Assembly (NCBI GenBank): GCA_016745215.1
Contig: CP050890.1
Coordinates: 2,604,001 to 2,668,000, forward strand
DNA: 64,000 nt
Reading direction: 5' to 3'
Source of the DNA: Thiohalocapsa sp. PB-PSB1
GTDB taxonomy: Bacteria; Pseudomonadota; Gammaproteobacteria; Chromatiales; Chromatiaceae
Position numbers and translations under genes: made by a program. The notes below the pieces were generated by a model. It worked only from the letters and a program-made list of their open reading frames with translations. It was not told where the DNA came from and ran no database searches. Below are positions 10,365 through 19,561 of the stretch, piece after piece; the first letter of the stretch is position 1, and each line of letters starts with the position of its first letter.

Positions 10365-11720
10365 TCAGGATAGGTCGGCGCTGGCGTTGATAGCCTCGCC
10401 GTCGTGAGTCAATTGACCAAGTCGCACTGGTAGAATAGAGTTAATACCTATCGGATCCGTGCTGCGCACTCTGACTGGTAGGTAGCTGGGCGTGAAGCCA
10501 GCATAAAAGGCGCCCGCCTGATCGCTGCCGAGTCCCTCCACCAAGATCGGAGATCTGCGTCCAGTTTGTCCCTGCAGTAGTTTACGCTTGATGCGCAGAC
10601 CGAGACTATGCAGTTCTCGCGAACGCGCTCGTTTGATTGCATTCGGTATCTGCTCTGGCATGCTTGCGGCGCGTGTGCCGGTGCGTGGCGAGAAGGCGAA
10701 GATATGTAGATGGCTGAATCCGATGCGCTCCACCATCTGCAATGTGCATTGCCATTCGTGGTCGGTTTCGCCGGGGAATCCGACCATGATGTCGGTCGTA
10801 ATGTTGAAATCTGGGGTTATCGCTCGGGCCCTATCGGTCAAGCGTGCGAACTCGGCCGGCTTGCAGCGACGGGCCATGCGCCGTAGAACACTGTCAGACC
10901 CGCTTTGCAAAGGTAGATGGAGATGCGGCATTAGACGTGGGTTCTCGAATTGGCGCCAGAAGGTTTCCGGCAGTTCCCATGGCTCCAGGGAGCCGAGACG
11001 GATGCGGGGAACTTCAGTGTTGCGCAGGATTGCGCTCAGCAGGCCAGTGAGGTTGTCGCCCAAGTCGTTGCCGTAGCCGCCGATGTGCACGCCAGTGAGT
11101 ACGATTTCCTGAATTCCCGGCTGGTGCATGGCGTCTGTTGTTGAACCATTGTCAGCGAGCGCATTGATCTCGTCGCAGAGATCCGCCACGGGGCGACTGC
11201 GTTCCCCACCACGAGCGCGGGTGCTGATGCAAAAGGTACACTGGTGGCGGCAGCCATCCTGAATTTTGATAAAGGCGCGTTGACGGCCGCGCGCGAATAG
11301 TGTGTGGGCGCCGGGGGCGGTTGCAGTGGCTGGCATCAGCGGCAGGGATAGCTCGCGTGTGGCGATTTCCACCAGCCGGTCTTTATCGGCGTTCGCCACG
11401 AGTAGGTCAATGCCGGCTTCGCCCAGTTCTTCCGCGCTTACCGCGACCGCGCAGCCGCTGACGATTAGGCGTGCCCGCGGATTATCGCGTCGTGCCCGGC
11501 GTAGTAACTTGCGTGATTTGCGCACGGCTTCCTGGGTGACCGCACAGGTATTGATAACAAGCAGGTCGGCTGGTTCGGTATCCGCAGCAATGATACATCC
11601 GCGCTTGTGAAACTGGCGTGCCCAGGTCTCGAGTTCGGCTTCATTGAGCCGACAGCCCAGGGCTTGGAGTCTGACGCGCATAGGCCAAGCGATCGATCTT
11701 CCATTTGCTTGGTCTGTCAT
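10365..11720 (-). CDS. mtaB: tRNA t6A37 methylthiotransferase MtaB
   Basis: 451-residue radical-SAM methylthiotransferase of the MiaB/RimO/MtaB family; MtaB converts t6A37 to ms2t6A37 in tRNA. The N-terminal UPF0004 domain has cysteines in ALGCRLNEAE, LVINTCAV and LIVSGCAV, which bind the second iron-sulfur cluster. The radical-SAM motif is CRHQCTFC, followed by RARGGERSR, which fits MtaB (ARGRERSR) better than MiaB. Further blocks are EIVLTGVHIGGYG, HLHLPLQSGSD and DIMVGFPGETD. The ATG at 11720 has GAGGGG 8 bases upstream. A start at 11681 (MRVRLQALGC) is possible. Confidence 0.92.
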   Translation of the reverse strand: MTDQANGRSIAWPMRVRLQALGCRLNEAELETWARQFHKRGCIIAADTEPADLLVINTCAVTQEAVRKSRKLLRRARRDNPRARLIVSGCAVAVSAEELGEAGIDLLVANADKDRLVEIATRELSLPLMPATATAPGAHTLFARGRQRAFIKIQDGCRHQCTFCISTRARGGERSRPVADLCDEINALADNGSTTDAMHQPGIQEIVLTGVHIGGYGNDLGDNLTGLLSAILRNTEVPRIRLGSLEPWELPETFWRQFENPRLMPHLHLPLQSGSDSVLRRMARRCKPAEFARLTDRARAITPDFNITTDIMVGFPGETDHEWQCTLQMVERIGFSHLHIFAFSPRTGTRAASMPEQIPNAIKRARSRELHSLGLRIKRKLLQGQTGRRSPILVEGLGSDQAGAFYAGFTPSYLPVRVRSTDPIGINSILPVRLGQLTHDGEAINASADLS

Positions 11721-11741
11721 GTAGCTTTCCCCTCGCTAGGT

Positions 11742-12146
11742 TCAATGCGGTGACATACCCGCTGGCGGAGATGGTGGTGCATTCTGATGTAAGATCATAA
11801 CCCAGCCATTGCCGCGACGACGGAATATATTAGTTGCAAACAGTGGTGGTACATCGGCTGATGGTCCACTGGCATGGGTGAGTTCTTCTACATAGTGGAT
11901 GGCTAAGTCGCCGATCTCAACCCAGTGTAAATGGCGTACCTGGATGTTCAGCGGTACGTCGCTGCGCAGCAGTTCGCGGATGGCGTTGCGGACTTGGCCG
12001 CCATGAAAAAACGGTTGCAGGGGTAATAGTAACGCGATGTCTGGCGAATCGTCCCAAACGCACATCATCAGCGCATCGTTGCGTTCCTCGAGGGCGTCGT
12101 AGAATGCGTCCTCGGCCTGCTGGGGGGTGGCGAAGGTCTGGCTCAC
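11742..12146 (-). CDS. NTF2-like / SnoaL-fold protein
   Basis: 134-residue small protein of the NTF2-like superfamily (DUF4440/SnoaL_3 type). It opens with ATPQQAEDAFYDALEERNDA and then WDDSPDIALLLPLQPFFHGG, the usual helix then 'hazard and location' strand, and later has ATNIFRRRGNGWVMILHQNA, the typical closing strands. Members range from ketosteroid isomerase-like enzymes to ligand carriers; no active residues allow a specific call. It lies 21 bases upstream of mtaB on the same strand, so the two may be co-transcribed. Confidence 0.8.
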   Translation of the reverse strand: MSQTFATPQQAEDAFYDALEERNDALMMCVWDDSPDIALLLPLQPFFHGGQVRNAIRELLRSDVPLNIQVRHLHWVEIGDLAIHYVEELTHASGPSADVPPLFATNIFRRRGNGWVMILHQNAPPSPPAGMSPH

Positions 12147-12258
12147 TGTGACTCCTATTGCATAGTCTTTTCGGCGATGAGTAAAGGCGCGGATGCTGCA
12201 TGACCCAAGAGCTTGGGTGCAAGCATTCTAATCGTTTGAGTATTGTAGGCGAGGGTAG

Positions 12259-12789
12259 CTATTGTCGGAGCGACCAGGTCGGCTTCCCGTCCGATTGAAG
12301 AATGTCATGTTCGATCAACCAGGCGAGTGCATCGTCGGCGTCCTGCTCGTACCATGCTTGGGCTGACCCGAACCGGAAGCTGTAGCCCCAAGCATCCATT
12401 TCTTTACAGAGCCGGAGGCGGTCGACGCCGGGCAGTAAATCGGCCAACGTGATTTGCAAATAACAGACCGCGTTTTCCTCTGCGTCGTCTCCGCCGGCAT
12501 CGGTATGCAGATTGGCACGGCGCGGTTGGTCCATGCAAATATAATGACAACCCTCATGCAGTGCGGAATGCAGTGGCGTATCATTGCGTATATACAGCCT
12601 GTTACCGACAAGCCCGGCCTCTGGCGCCCCCCAATAACTACCAGGAATCATCAAGCCCTGGCCCACCCGGTGGCAGTGCAGGTTGAATCGCCGTAGCAGC
12701 GGCAAGAGTCCGGACGTGCCGCCGCAGGGCAGCGTGCATTGGTCGTTATCGCTTTGAGTTGGGGAAGCATTGATGGAAAGTATGCTCAT
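12259..12789 (-). CDS. Hypothetical protein with HExxH motif
   Basis: 176-residue protein I do not recognise by name. Residues near 80 read LHSALHEGCHYI, a HExxH-type zinc motif (HEGCH), and about 22 residues later DAEENAVCYLQ supplies a candidate third ligand (Glu), the layout of a gluzincin-like peptidase. The central part LYIRNDTPLHSALHE resembles the segment before the motif in ImmA/IrrE and SprT-like peptidases. The C-terminus contains RLCKEMDAWGYSF and AWLIEHDILQ. No signal peptide or membrane segment is seen. Peptidase function is inference from the motif alone. Confidence 0.65.
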   Translation of the reverse strand: MSILSINASPTQSDNDQCTLPCGGTSGLLPLLRRFNLHCHRVGQGLMIPGSYWGAPEAGLVGNRLYIRNDTPLHSALHEGCHYICMDQPRRANLHTDAGGDDAEENAVCYLQITLADLLPGVDRLRLCKEMDAWGYSFRFGSAQAWYEQDADDALAWLIEHDILQSDGKPTWSLRQ

Positions 12790-13173
12790 GTCGTCCGCGG
12801 ATGAAGTCTATGTATCTACGATCTGGACGATGCGGGAATGTCAGAAAATTTTACAGTTAGCGGCGATTGCACCAAAGAGCCATGTGGCTTGGGAAAATAT
12901 CGCTCGTTTTACCAAAACCTTGGGATTGCTGGCTCGAATATTGCCTAGGATCTGTCGATTTCTCAACTCGGCCACGTTTTTGTTAAATTGTTGCGTCAGG
13001 TGCCTGTGTAGTATTCTGTTATTTTATGCGTGCTATTTGTGGGGACGATGCGATGCAAAGCGATATCAACGTTGGTTTCGATCGGCAGTAATCGTTCCCT
13101 GCGACTTCATATTAGGGACAAAATCCGCTGCATAATTGATCTAAGCCGATGAATCCTGACTCTGGAGTCTACA
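12790..13173. other. Intergenic region upstream of the PEP-CTERM gene
   Basis: About 380 bases between divergent genes. A sigma-54-like site at 12930-12945 is listed separately. An open frame at 12770-13135 on the plus strand is probably not a gene: it overlaps the start of the divergent gene, is Cys/Arg-rich without domain features and lacks a ribosome site. Confidence 0.4.
12930..12945 (+). promoter_or_regulatory. Sigma-54-type promoter candidate for PEP-CTERM gene
   Basis: The sequence TGGCTCGAATATTGCC matches the sigma-54 consensus TGGCAC-N5-TTGCW, with the GG and GC doublets at the correct spacing. Only the A of GCAC and the last base differ. It points toward the PEP-CTERM gene about 230 bases downstream. 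PEP-CTERM genes in XrtA organisms are known to be under RpoN and the PrsK/PrsR two-component system, so the match is biologically sensible. The long leader is unusual. Confidence 0.5.
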
Positions 13174-14157
13174 ATGACTAAGTTAATCGCTCTGGTTGCC
13201 ACGACCCTGATCCTATCCGGTTTTGTCAATTCCGCCAACGCAGCGGCTTTGGCCAGTGCCTCAGCAAATATTACCAGCCTCATCTGGTACATCGACAGCG
13301 ATGGCAGCGGTGATCATACTGATGCTGATCAAGTGCTGACCTCCAACGTCCTGAGGGGCGGAAAGGATACGATCATACGTGGAGGCAGTGATGTTATTTT
13401 CGGCGATGTGCGTTTAAGTGTTGGCGATAATGAGAATGTGAACATGTTTCGCGATGCGGGACAACTCACCGACGATCTGCAAGCCGGGCCTATCTGTGTA
13501 GGCGTTGGTTGCGGATCGCCCCCGACTCCGACAGGCGACCAGTTTGTTAGTGCAGAGCTGGCATTGGGCGGATTTTATACCGCGGTGGGGGGTGTTCAGA
13601 CTGGCATTCGTTCTGACTTCAGGTCTGAGGTTTCTTTGTCGGAGCCAGATGCTGATACCGCGATTTCAGGCGAAAGTAACGCTGCTTGGAGCGATTTATT
13701 TACCTTTCGGGCAAACGCTCAGTTCGACACCTATTTCGAAGTTGCTTTTCAAGCGCAGGCTATTGCAGACCTGTCGGCCGATGTCGGTAGCGGCTCCGCC
13801 AATGCGGGTGCGTTGCTGGAACTGAACCTCAACAATAGTACGACTTGGACCATCTTCGATCTTAACGCACGGGCTTCGACTCCAGGTCAAGTACCAATCG
13901 ATATAGAGCAATCCGAGACTCTTTATTCCTACAATAGTATCGGAATGTTTCGATTGACAACTTCGCCAAGTTATACCGTGTCGATCGAAGGCCGCACGAC
14001 GGCGACGGCGACGGCGGCGGTTCCAGCCCCCCCCGCAATCTGGCTTGTTGCCGTCGGGCTTTTTGGTCTTGCTGTTGGTCGGTTCGATTGGACGGCTTTC
14101 GCGAAGAGACGGATCGCTGGTCGGTCGTTTGATGCTCCACGCGGATCACGCGTCTGA
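13174..14157 (+). CDS. PEP-CTERM sorting domain protein
   Basis: 327-residue exported protein. Signal peptide at residues 1-24 (LIALVATTLILSGFVNSANA). The mature part is Asp/Gly/Ser-rich with no recognised domain; IDSDGSGDHTDADQV near residue 40 resembles a calcium-binding loop. Near the C-terminus VPAPPAIWLVAVGLFGLAVG is the PEP-CTERM signal (VPAPPAxWL variant plus a membrane helix), the substrate tag cut by exosortase. The signal is normally followed by a few basic residues and a stop; here about 25 further residues follow (FDWTAFAKRRIAGRS...), which is odd. GGAG lies 7 bases before the ATG. prsT follows 13 bases downstream. Presumably XrtA in this window processes it. Confidence 0.88.
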   Translation: MTKLIALVATTLILSGFVNSANAAALASASANITSLIWYIDSDGSGDHTDADQVLTSNVLRGGKDTIIRGGSDVIFGDVRLSVGDNENVNMFRDAGQLTDDLQAGPICVGVGCGSPPTPTGDQFVSAELALGGFYTAVGGVQTGIRSDFRSEVSLSEPDADTAISGESNAAWSDLFTFRANAQFDTYFEVAFQAQAIADLSADVGSGSANAGALLELNLNNSTTWTIFDLNARASTPGQVPIDIEQSETLYSYNSIGMFRLTTSPSYTVSIEGRTTATATAAVPAPPAIWLVAVGLFGLAVGRFDWTAFAKRRIAGRSFDAPRGSRV

Positions 14158-14170
14158 TATTTCTCGATTG

Positions 14171-17059
14171 ATGCCGAAGATTGGCAGCGATGTGCCACGA
14201 GATGGGCTGGCACAGGGTGTTTGCCGCTCATGCATCCTCATGCTCTGGTGTTTTGTCATTATCTCCGTGGCGTTGCTGAACGCATGCTCCGAGGCGCCTC
14301 CAGATGTTGACCAACTCAGTTCCCGTGCAGAGACCCTGATTCAGCAACGTCAGAGACCCCAGGCGGCAGCGTTGTTGATGCAGGCATTGCGTGCCGATCC
14401 CGACAACGCCTCGCTACGCTGGCGCCTGGGGCAACTTTATTATGAGCTTGGGTCACTGGATTTTGCCGAGTCATACCTGACACGGGCGCTGGTGCTGGGT
14501 ACAAGTCCATCGTCAGTCATGCCCTTGCTCGCCAAGATTCTGCTGGCTCGAGAGCAATACGATAAGCTATTCAATCTTGAGATCCCGGCCGAAACGTCAT
14601 TTGATGCCAGAGCCTCCGTATTGGCGCAACAAGCCTTAGGCCATGCACTGCTTAAACACTTCGACTTGGCGGAATTAAGGATTCAGGATGCGTTGCGGCT
14701 CGCCCCGGACAGCGAGGCGGTTGGTGTCAGCCGTGCGCGGATCTTACTCGCGCAGGGCAAGCGCGGCCAGGCCGAGGCGCAGCTTAGAAAGCTGATTTCC
14801 GTCTATCCCAACAGTGTGGATGGGTTGGCCGCATTGGCCGATCTTGTGCGTGATGCCGGTAATCTCGGCGAGGCCGAAGTGCTCTATGGCCAGGCTTTGC
14901 AGCACAGCAGCTTGAAAATGCATCTGCACTTTCTACGCGCTGAGGTGCGGCTGGATTTGGGGATGATCGATGGCGCTCGGCAAGACGCGAGTGCGGTGGA
15001 GGAGGCGGTACCGGATACGTTTCCCGCGCATTACCTGCGAGCCCGCTTGCTGCTACTGGACTCCAGGCCCGAGAAGGCGCTGGCCGCGTTCGAGGCCGCC
15101 AATACATTGCAACCCTCGCACTTTGGCACATTGCTCTATGGCGGCGTTGCGGCCTACACCTTGGGCCGGCAGAATCTAGCCGAAGATTGGCTGCTGCGAG
15201 TATGGGGAGAGGTTCCCGGCAACATAACGGCGCGCCTACTGCTCGGCGCCATCCGTTTTTCGCAGCAGCGTTATGTCGAAGCCGAACAATTCTTGCTGCC
15301 AGTGGCGAAGGCGGCGCCAAGCAATGCAACGGCAAAACGCCTGCTGGCGGCGACTCTGATCGCGCGGGACAGGGCCGCGGATGCAGTCGGGCTGTTGGGC
15401 GATCTGGTTGCACTCGAACCGGATAATCCTCGCTCTCAGCTCGACCTGTCCATCGCATTGATCCTGAGTGGTGCCGACCAACGTGGGGTAGCGAAATTGA
15501 CCGGGCTGCTTGCCGAACACCCCGATTATCGGCCGACCTACGAATATCTGATCGCTTACTATGTTCGTGAGCGCCTTTGGGATGATGCCGAGCGTTGGGC
15601 GGATGACTATGTGCGCCGCTACCCGAATGATACCAAAGCGCTTTTTCTGAAGGGTGCGATGCTGCTCGAGGCGGGTCGGTTGGCTGCTGGTCGGGCTGTC
15701 CTGGAGGCCGTTTTGGTGCTGGAACCAGCGCATGCCGATGCTAATCTCCGACTTGCGGAATTGGAGGTGGTTTCAGGTAATTTGGACAGCGCGAGTCGTT
15801 ATTACCAGGCGATTCCGAGCGATTCTACCGACCACTTGCAGGCACTGCTCGGTGAGGCACATGTGGCCCTATTGCAGCAGCGCATTGAGGATGGTACTCG
15901 CTTATTGGAGCAGGCGGTGGCGGCCCATCCGCTTGCGTTACAAGCGCGCATGGCGCTTGCTCGTCTGTTATTGCGAGGTAATCAAGAGCCCCGGCAGATG
16001 CAACGCAACGCACAGCGGGCGGTCACGGTGCTGCAGAATGATGCACCGGAGGGATTTCGCAGCGATGGCGATTATCTGTATTTGCTGGCGCAAGCATTGC
16101 TGGTGTCCGGCTCACTGCAAATGGCGACACAGCCGTTGCGCGAGCTGATTGCACTGCGCCCGCGCTCGCGCCAAGCCTACGCATTGTATGCGCGCGTGCT
16201 GATGGGACTGGACGACAAGATCAGTTTGGAGGACGCATTGACGCAAATGCTGTCCATCGATCCGAACGACCAGTGGGCGCTTCTGGAACTGGTTCGGCTG
16301 CACATTGCTACCGAACGCTTCCTGATCGCGGAACGGCTGTTAGATCCGATGCTTGCCAATCCCGATAGACCGCCGCTTGCCGATCTGCTGAAGGGCCTGA
16401 TCCTGACGGCTACTGACCAGCCGCATCGAGCAATAGAGCATTTTTCGCGCGCCCATGCGCGCTTGTCGACAAGGCGCACCTTGCTGGCACTATCCAATGC
16501 GGAGGCGGATGCGGGTTTGCTTGACCAGGCTATCGACCGGCAAAAACTCTGGTTGAAGCAGCACCCGAACGACGTCGAGGTGCGGGTCAGCTTGGCAGGC
16601 CATCAGGTCCGTGCTGGCGCTATTGAGGAAGCACGCGCTGAGTATCATAAGGCCCTTGAGTTGCAGCCCAATCACATTGTGGCACTAAATAATCTAGCCT
16701 GGTATACGTTGGATACAGATCTAGCCCGCGCTCTCGAGCTTGCTTCCCGCGCGCAGGAGCTCCGGCCGGAGTCTCTGGAAGTTATCCATACTTTGGTTGC
16801 GGCCCAAGTCGAAGCTGGTCACTGGCGCGATGCCGAGTTGACACTGGATCGTGCGCTGGCGCGTTATCCCACCGACAATGAACTGCTGTGGCTCTCAGCT
16901 CAGGTGCTTTACAATAAAGGCGCACGAAAGCGCGCCCTAGACAACCTATTGCGCATACTCGAAACGCAGCCGCCTGAGCATGAGCAGCAGAGGGTAAAAA
17001 AGTTATCGAGCCGTATCGAAGACGAGCTGCGTGCAGACGCCGATGCCCGAGTTCGTTGA
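14171..17059 (+). CDS. prsT: PEP-CTERM system TPR-repeat lipoprotein PrsT
   Basis: 962-residue lipoprotein made almost wholly of tetratricopeptide repeats, matching the length and layout of PrsT (TIGR02917), a component linked to XrtA/PEP-CTERM systems. The N-terminal signal LWCFVIISVALLNAC has a lipobox (LNAC), so the protein is likely lipid-anchored in the envelope. Repeats begin at RAETLIQQRQRPQAAALLMQ and run to the end, including ALELQPNHIVALNNLAWYTL. PrsT is thought to assist export or sorting of PEP-CTERM proteins or polymer; the mechanism is not established. The start is uncertain: ATG at 14171 or 14240, neither with a clear ribosome site. It directly follows the PEP-CTERM substrate gene, so the two are probably one transcript. 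Confidence 0.88.
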   Translation: MPKIGSDVPRDGLAQGVCRSCILMLWCFVIISVALLNACSEAPPDVDQLSSRAETLIQQRQRPQAAALLMQALRADPDNASLRWRLGQLYYELGSLDFAESYLTRALVLGTSPSSVMPLLAKILLAREQYDKLFNLEIPAETSFDARASVLAQQALGHALLKHFDLAELRIQDALRLAPDSEAVGVSRARILLAQGKRGQAEAQLRKLISVYPNSVDGLAALADLVRDAGNLGEAEVLYGQALQHSSLKMHLHFLRAEVRLDLGMIDGARQDASAVEEAVPDTFPAHYLRARLLLLDSRPEKALAAFEAANTLQPSHFGTLLYGGVAAYTLGRQNLAEDWLLRVWGEVPGNITARLLLGAIRFSQQRYVEAEQFLLPVAKAAPSNATAKRLLAATLIARDRAADAVGLLGDLVALEPDNPRSQLDLSIALILSGADQRGVAKLTGLLAEHPDYRPTYEYLIAYYVRERLWDDAERWADDYVRRYPNDTKALFLKGAMLLEAGRLAAGRAVLEAVLVLEPAHADANLRLAELEVVSGNLDSASRYYQAIPSDSTDHLQALLGEAHVALLQQRIEDGTRLLEQAVAAHPLALQARMALARLLLRGNQEPRQMQRNAQRAVTVLQNDAPEGFRSDGDYLYLLAQALLVSGSLQMATQPLRELIALRPRSRQAYALYARVLMGLDDKISLEDALTQMLSIDPNDQWALLELVRLHIATERFLIAERLLDPMLANPDRPPLADLLKGLILTATDQPHRAIEHFSRAHARLSTRRTLLALSNAEADAGLLDQAIDRQKLWLKQHPNDVEVRVSLAGHQVRAGAIEEARAEYHKALELQPNHIVALNNLAWYTLDTDLARALELASRAQELRPESLEVIHTLVAAQVEAGHWRDAELTLDRALARYPTDNELLWLSAQVLYNKGARKRALDNLLRILETQPPEHEQQRVKKLSSRIEDELRADADARVR

Positions 17060-17240
17060 ACGGCGATTGTTCGGGTCCTTTGGTATTCGTAGGTTGCGAT
17101 CGACGCCTGTCCATCGCGTGCCTGATGAGCGACATGTGGCATCCACCGGCATGTAAAGGGCGCGCAGCATCCGTCTCATCATGTGCTGGCTATTTGCCGA
17201 ATCGCCGTTCGCCACATAACTACTTCCAGGAGCTGAAGCC

Positions 17241-17750
17241 ATGGCCCGAGGTTTGTTCGATGAACTGTCAACCGCCGCATCGGTTGTGCCTGCCGATCCA
17301 GCGCAATTGGTGCCACTCAGGGCGCGTACAATCTTGCTGAGCATGCTGAGCTTGGCTGCCGCGATGGGTATTCTTGCCGTAATCGTCGCTGCAACGCCGC
17401 CTGCCAGGGAGCCAGAGCTGGCCCGCCTGCTGCACATGATAATTGGTATCAAGGCGTTGATCTTCATGATCGCGGCAGCGCTGGTGTTTCGTCGTCTTGG
17501 CCGGCCGGTGCAGCTGCCTTTATTGTTGAAATACGGGGCCGGCCTTGGTCTGTCCGCCAGCGCCCTGGTGTGGCTTTGGAGCCTGACTGACCTGCTGTTG
17601 GGATCCATCCTGTTTTACGCGGGACTGCTGGTTACTTATCTTACCGCTTCGCGTGATCCCTGGCTGCTACAGGGGTTACTTGGAGAGCGGTTTGCGCAGC
17701 AGGCTGCAGGGATCGCGGCTGCCGGTACAGGGCGGCACCGAGACGCCTGA
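17241..17750 (+). CDS. Multi-pass inner-membrane protein of unknown function
   Basis: 169-residue protein with about four hydrophobic segments (around residues 29-51, 63-82, 92-115 and 116-133). The text between is short, with few charged residues. A good ribosome site, AGGAG, lies 8 bases before the ATG. No named family is recognised. It sits about 100 bases before the ABC transporter genes on the same strand and may be co-transcribed with them. A role in that exporter cannot be shown from sequence. Confidence 0.7.
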   Translation: MARGLFDELSTAASVVPADPAQLVPLRARTILLSMLSLAAAMGILAVIVAATPPAREPELARLLHMIIGIKALIFMIAAALVFRRLGRPVQLPLLLKYGAGLGLSASALVWLWSLTDLLLGSILFYAGLLVTYLTASRDPWLLQGLLGERFAQQAAGIAAAGTGRHRDA

Positions 17751-17849
17751 AGCGATGTTACCTTGCGAGGTTCACCTGCGAACACGAGGTGCAGTCGGCA
17801 GCTTGCGCGCTCGCCGCTATCGACCAACCCATCTTTGACCCACGTATTC

Positions 17850-18776
17850 ATGCCTGCCCTTGTCGCACGTCAGTTAAGAAAGACCTATCGCAACGGATAT
17901 GAGGCGTTGAAGGGGATCGATCTGATCGTCGAAGAAGGCGATTTCTTTGCTCTATTAGGGCCGAATGGGGCTGGTAAGTCGACACTGATTGGCATCCTGA
18001 CTTCTCTGGTGAACAAGACCGGCGGCAGCGTCGAGGTGTTCGGTCACGACCTCGACCGTGAGCCGGAACAGGTCAAGTCATTGCTCGGTGTTGTACCGCA
18101 GGAGTTCAACTTTAACTTGTTCCTGCCGGTTGTCGAGGTGGTCATCAACCAGGCCGGTTATTTCGGTATTCCACGCGTTGAGGCGCGCGAACGTGCCGAG
18201 TTTTTTTTGCGCAAGCTGGATCTTTGGGAGCGTCGCAAGAGCGAGATGCGATTATTATCCGGGGGCATGAAGCGTCGCTTGATGATCGCTCGTGCGCTGG
18301 TGCATCGGCCGCGGCTATTGATCCTGGATGAGCCCACCGCTGGCGTTGACATTGAGATTCGTCGCAGCATGTGGACCTATCTGCGTGAGTTGAACACCGC
18401 CGGTACCACCATCATCCTGACTACCCACTATCTGGAAGAGGCCGAGAGTTTGTGCCGGAGTATCGCGATCATCGACCAGGGTCGTATCGAGGCTGTTACC
18501 GATACCGCATCGCTGCTTGCTGGGCTGGATACAGAGACCTTCGTCTTGAATCTCAAACAGCGGATTGTCGATCTGCCGGTGCTGGGCGGTTTTGTCATTG
18601 AGGTAATCGACGACAGCACCATCGAAGTTCAGATCAGCCGTGAACAGAGTATCAACGCGTTATTCGATGCCTTGTCAAGCAATAACATCGAAGTGATCAG
18701 TCTGCGCAATAAGCAGAATCGTCTCGAGAAGCTGTTCTTGGATATGGTCGATCAGGGCCGTGGGAAGGTTGCATGA
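17850..18776 (+). CDS. ABC transporter ATP-binding protein (YadG-like)
   Basis: 308-residue ATPase of the ABC-2 exporter class. Walker A is GPNGAGKST, the Q-loop region is VVPQEFNFNLF, the signature is LLSGGMKRRL, Walker B is LLILDEPTAGVD, and the switch His is in LTTHYLEEAE. A C-terminal extension of about 80 residues (ETFVLNLKQRIVDLPVLGGF) is typical of YadG/CcmA-type subunits. Its stop overlaps the permease start as ATGA, so it pairs with that permease. The substrate is unknown; YadGH-like systems are poorly characterised. The ATG at 17850 begins the conserved region; the frame stays open upstream to 17763 without family similarity. Confidence 0.92.
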   Translation: MPALVARQLRKTYRNGYEALKGIDLIVEEGDFFALLGPNGAGKSTLIGILTSLVNKTGGSVEVFGHDLDREPEQVKSLLGVVPQEFNFNLFLPVVEVVINQAGYFGIPRVEARERAEFFLRKLDLWERRKSEMRLLSGGMKRRLMIARALVHRPRLLILDEPTAGVDIEIRRSMWTYLRELNTAGTTIILTTHYLEEAESLCRSIAIIDQGRIEAVTDTASLLAGLDTETFVLNLKQRIVDLPVLGGFVIEVIDDSTIEVQISREQSINALFDALSSNNIEVISLRNKQNRLEKLFLDMVDQGRGKVA

Positions 18777-19561
18777 GGCTGAATGTCGATCGTTGGCAGC
18801 GTTACTGGATCACCTTCACGACCCTACTGAACAAGGAAGTCACCCGCTTTTCGCGCATTTGGGTACAGACGGTGCTGCCGTCAGCGATTACCACAACACT
18901 CTATTTTGTGATCTTCGGCCGGCTGATCGGTGAGCGCATCGGGGTCATGGGCGGTTTCGCCTACGTGGATTTCATCGTTCCCGGATTGGTGCTGATGGCG
19001 GTCATTACAAATTCTTACAGTAATGTCGTATCTTCCTTTTATAGCAGCAAATTTTCGCGTTATATCGAAGAGCTGTTAGTCTCGCCAGCGCCAAATTGGG
19101 TCATTCTCGCTGGCTACGTGGCAGGTGGTGTGGCGCGTGGGTTGATCGTCGGCGTGATGGTTATGGCTGTAGCTATGCTGTTTACGGATCTGCATGTGCA
19201 CAGTTATCCGATCATGTTGCTGGTGTTTGTGTTGACATCTATTTTGTTTGCGCTGGGTGGCTTTATTAATGCCGTGTACGCAAACAGTTTTGACGATATC
19301 TCCATCGTGCCCACTTTCGTGTTGACGCCGCTGACATATCTTGGCGGGGTGTTTTACTCGATTGAGCTGTTACCGCAATTTTGGCAGACCTTGTCTCTGG
19401 CGAATCCCGTACTCTACATGGTCAATGCCTTCCGCTATGGATTGCTCGGTGTCAGCGATATTCCGCTGTATGTGGCATTCGGATTGATTATTGGTTTTAT
19501 TGTTGTGCTGAGTTGGTACAGTCTTTACCTGCTGCAACGCGGGGTGGGCATCAAGAGCTGA
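18773..19561 (+). CDS. ABC-2 type transporter permease (YadH-like)
   Basis: 262-residue inner-membrane permease with about six membrane segments. Family features are the opening RYWITFTTLLNKEVTRFSRI, the block FVIFGRLIGERIGVMGGFAY and VDFIVPGLVLMAVITNSYSN, and FVLTPLTYLGGVFYSIELLP near the end, all typical of YadH/ABC-2 exporters. It overlaps the ATPase gene by four bases and should form the membrane half of the same exporter. The cargo is unknown. Confidence 0.92.
   Translation: MRLNVDRWQRYWITFTTLLNKEVTRFSRIWVQTVLPSAITTTLYFVIFGRLIGERIGVMGGFAYVDFIVPGLVLMAVITNSYSNVVSSFYSSKFSRYIEELLVSPAPNWVILAGYVAGGVARGLIVGVMVMAVAMLFTDLHVHSYPIMLLVFVLTSILFALGGFINAVYANSFDDISIVPTFVLTPLTYLGGVFYSIELLPQFWQTLSLANPVLYMVNAFRYGLLGVSDIPLYVAFGLIIGFIVVLSWYSLYLLQRGVGIKS

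Noticed and set aside
12770..13135. 121-codon plus-strand frame upstream of the PEP-CTERM gene
   Set aside because: It overlaps the start of the divergent gene, has no ribosome site and reads as Cys/Arg-rich text without domain features; it also covers the sigma-54-like site.
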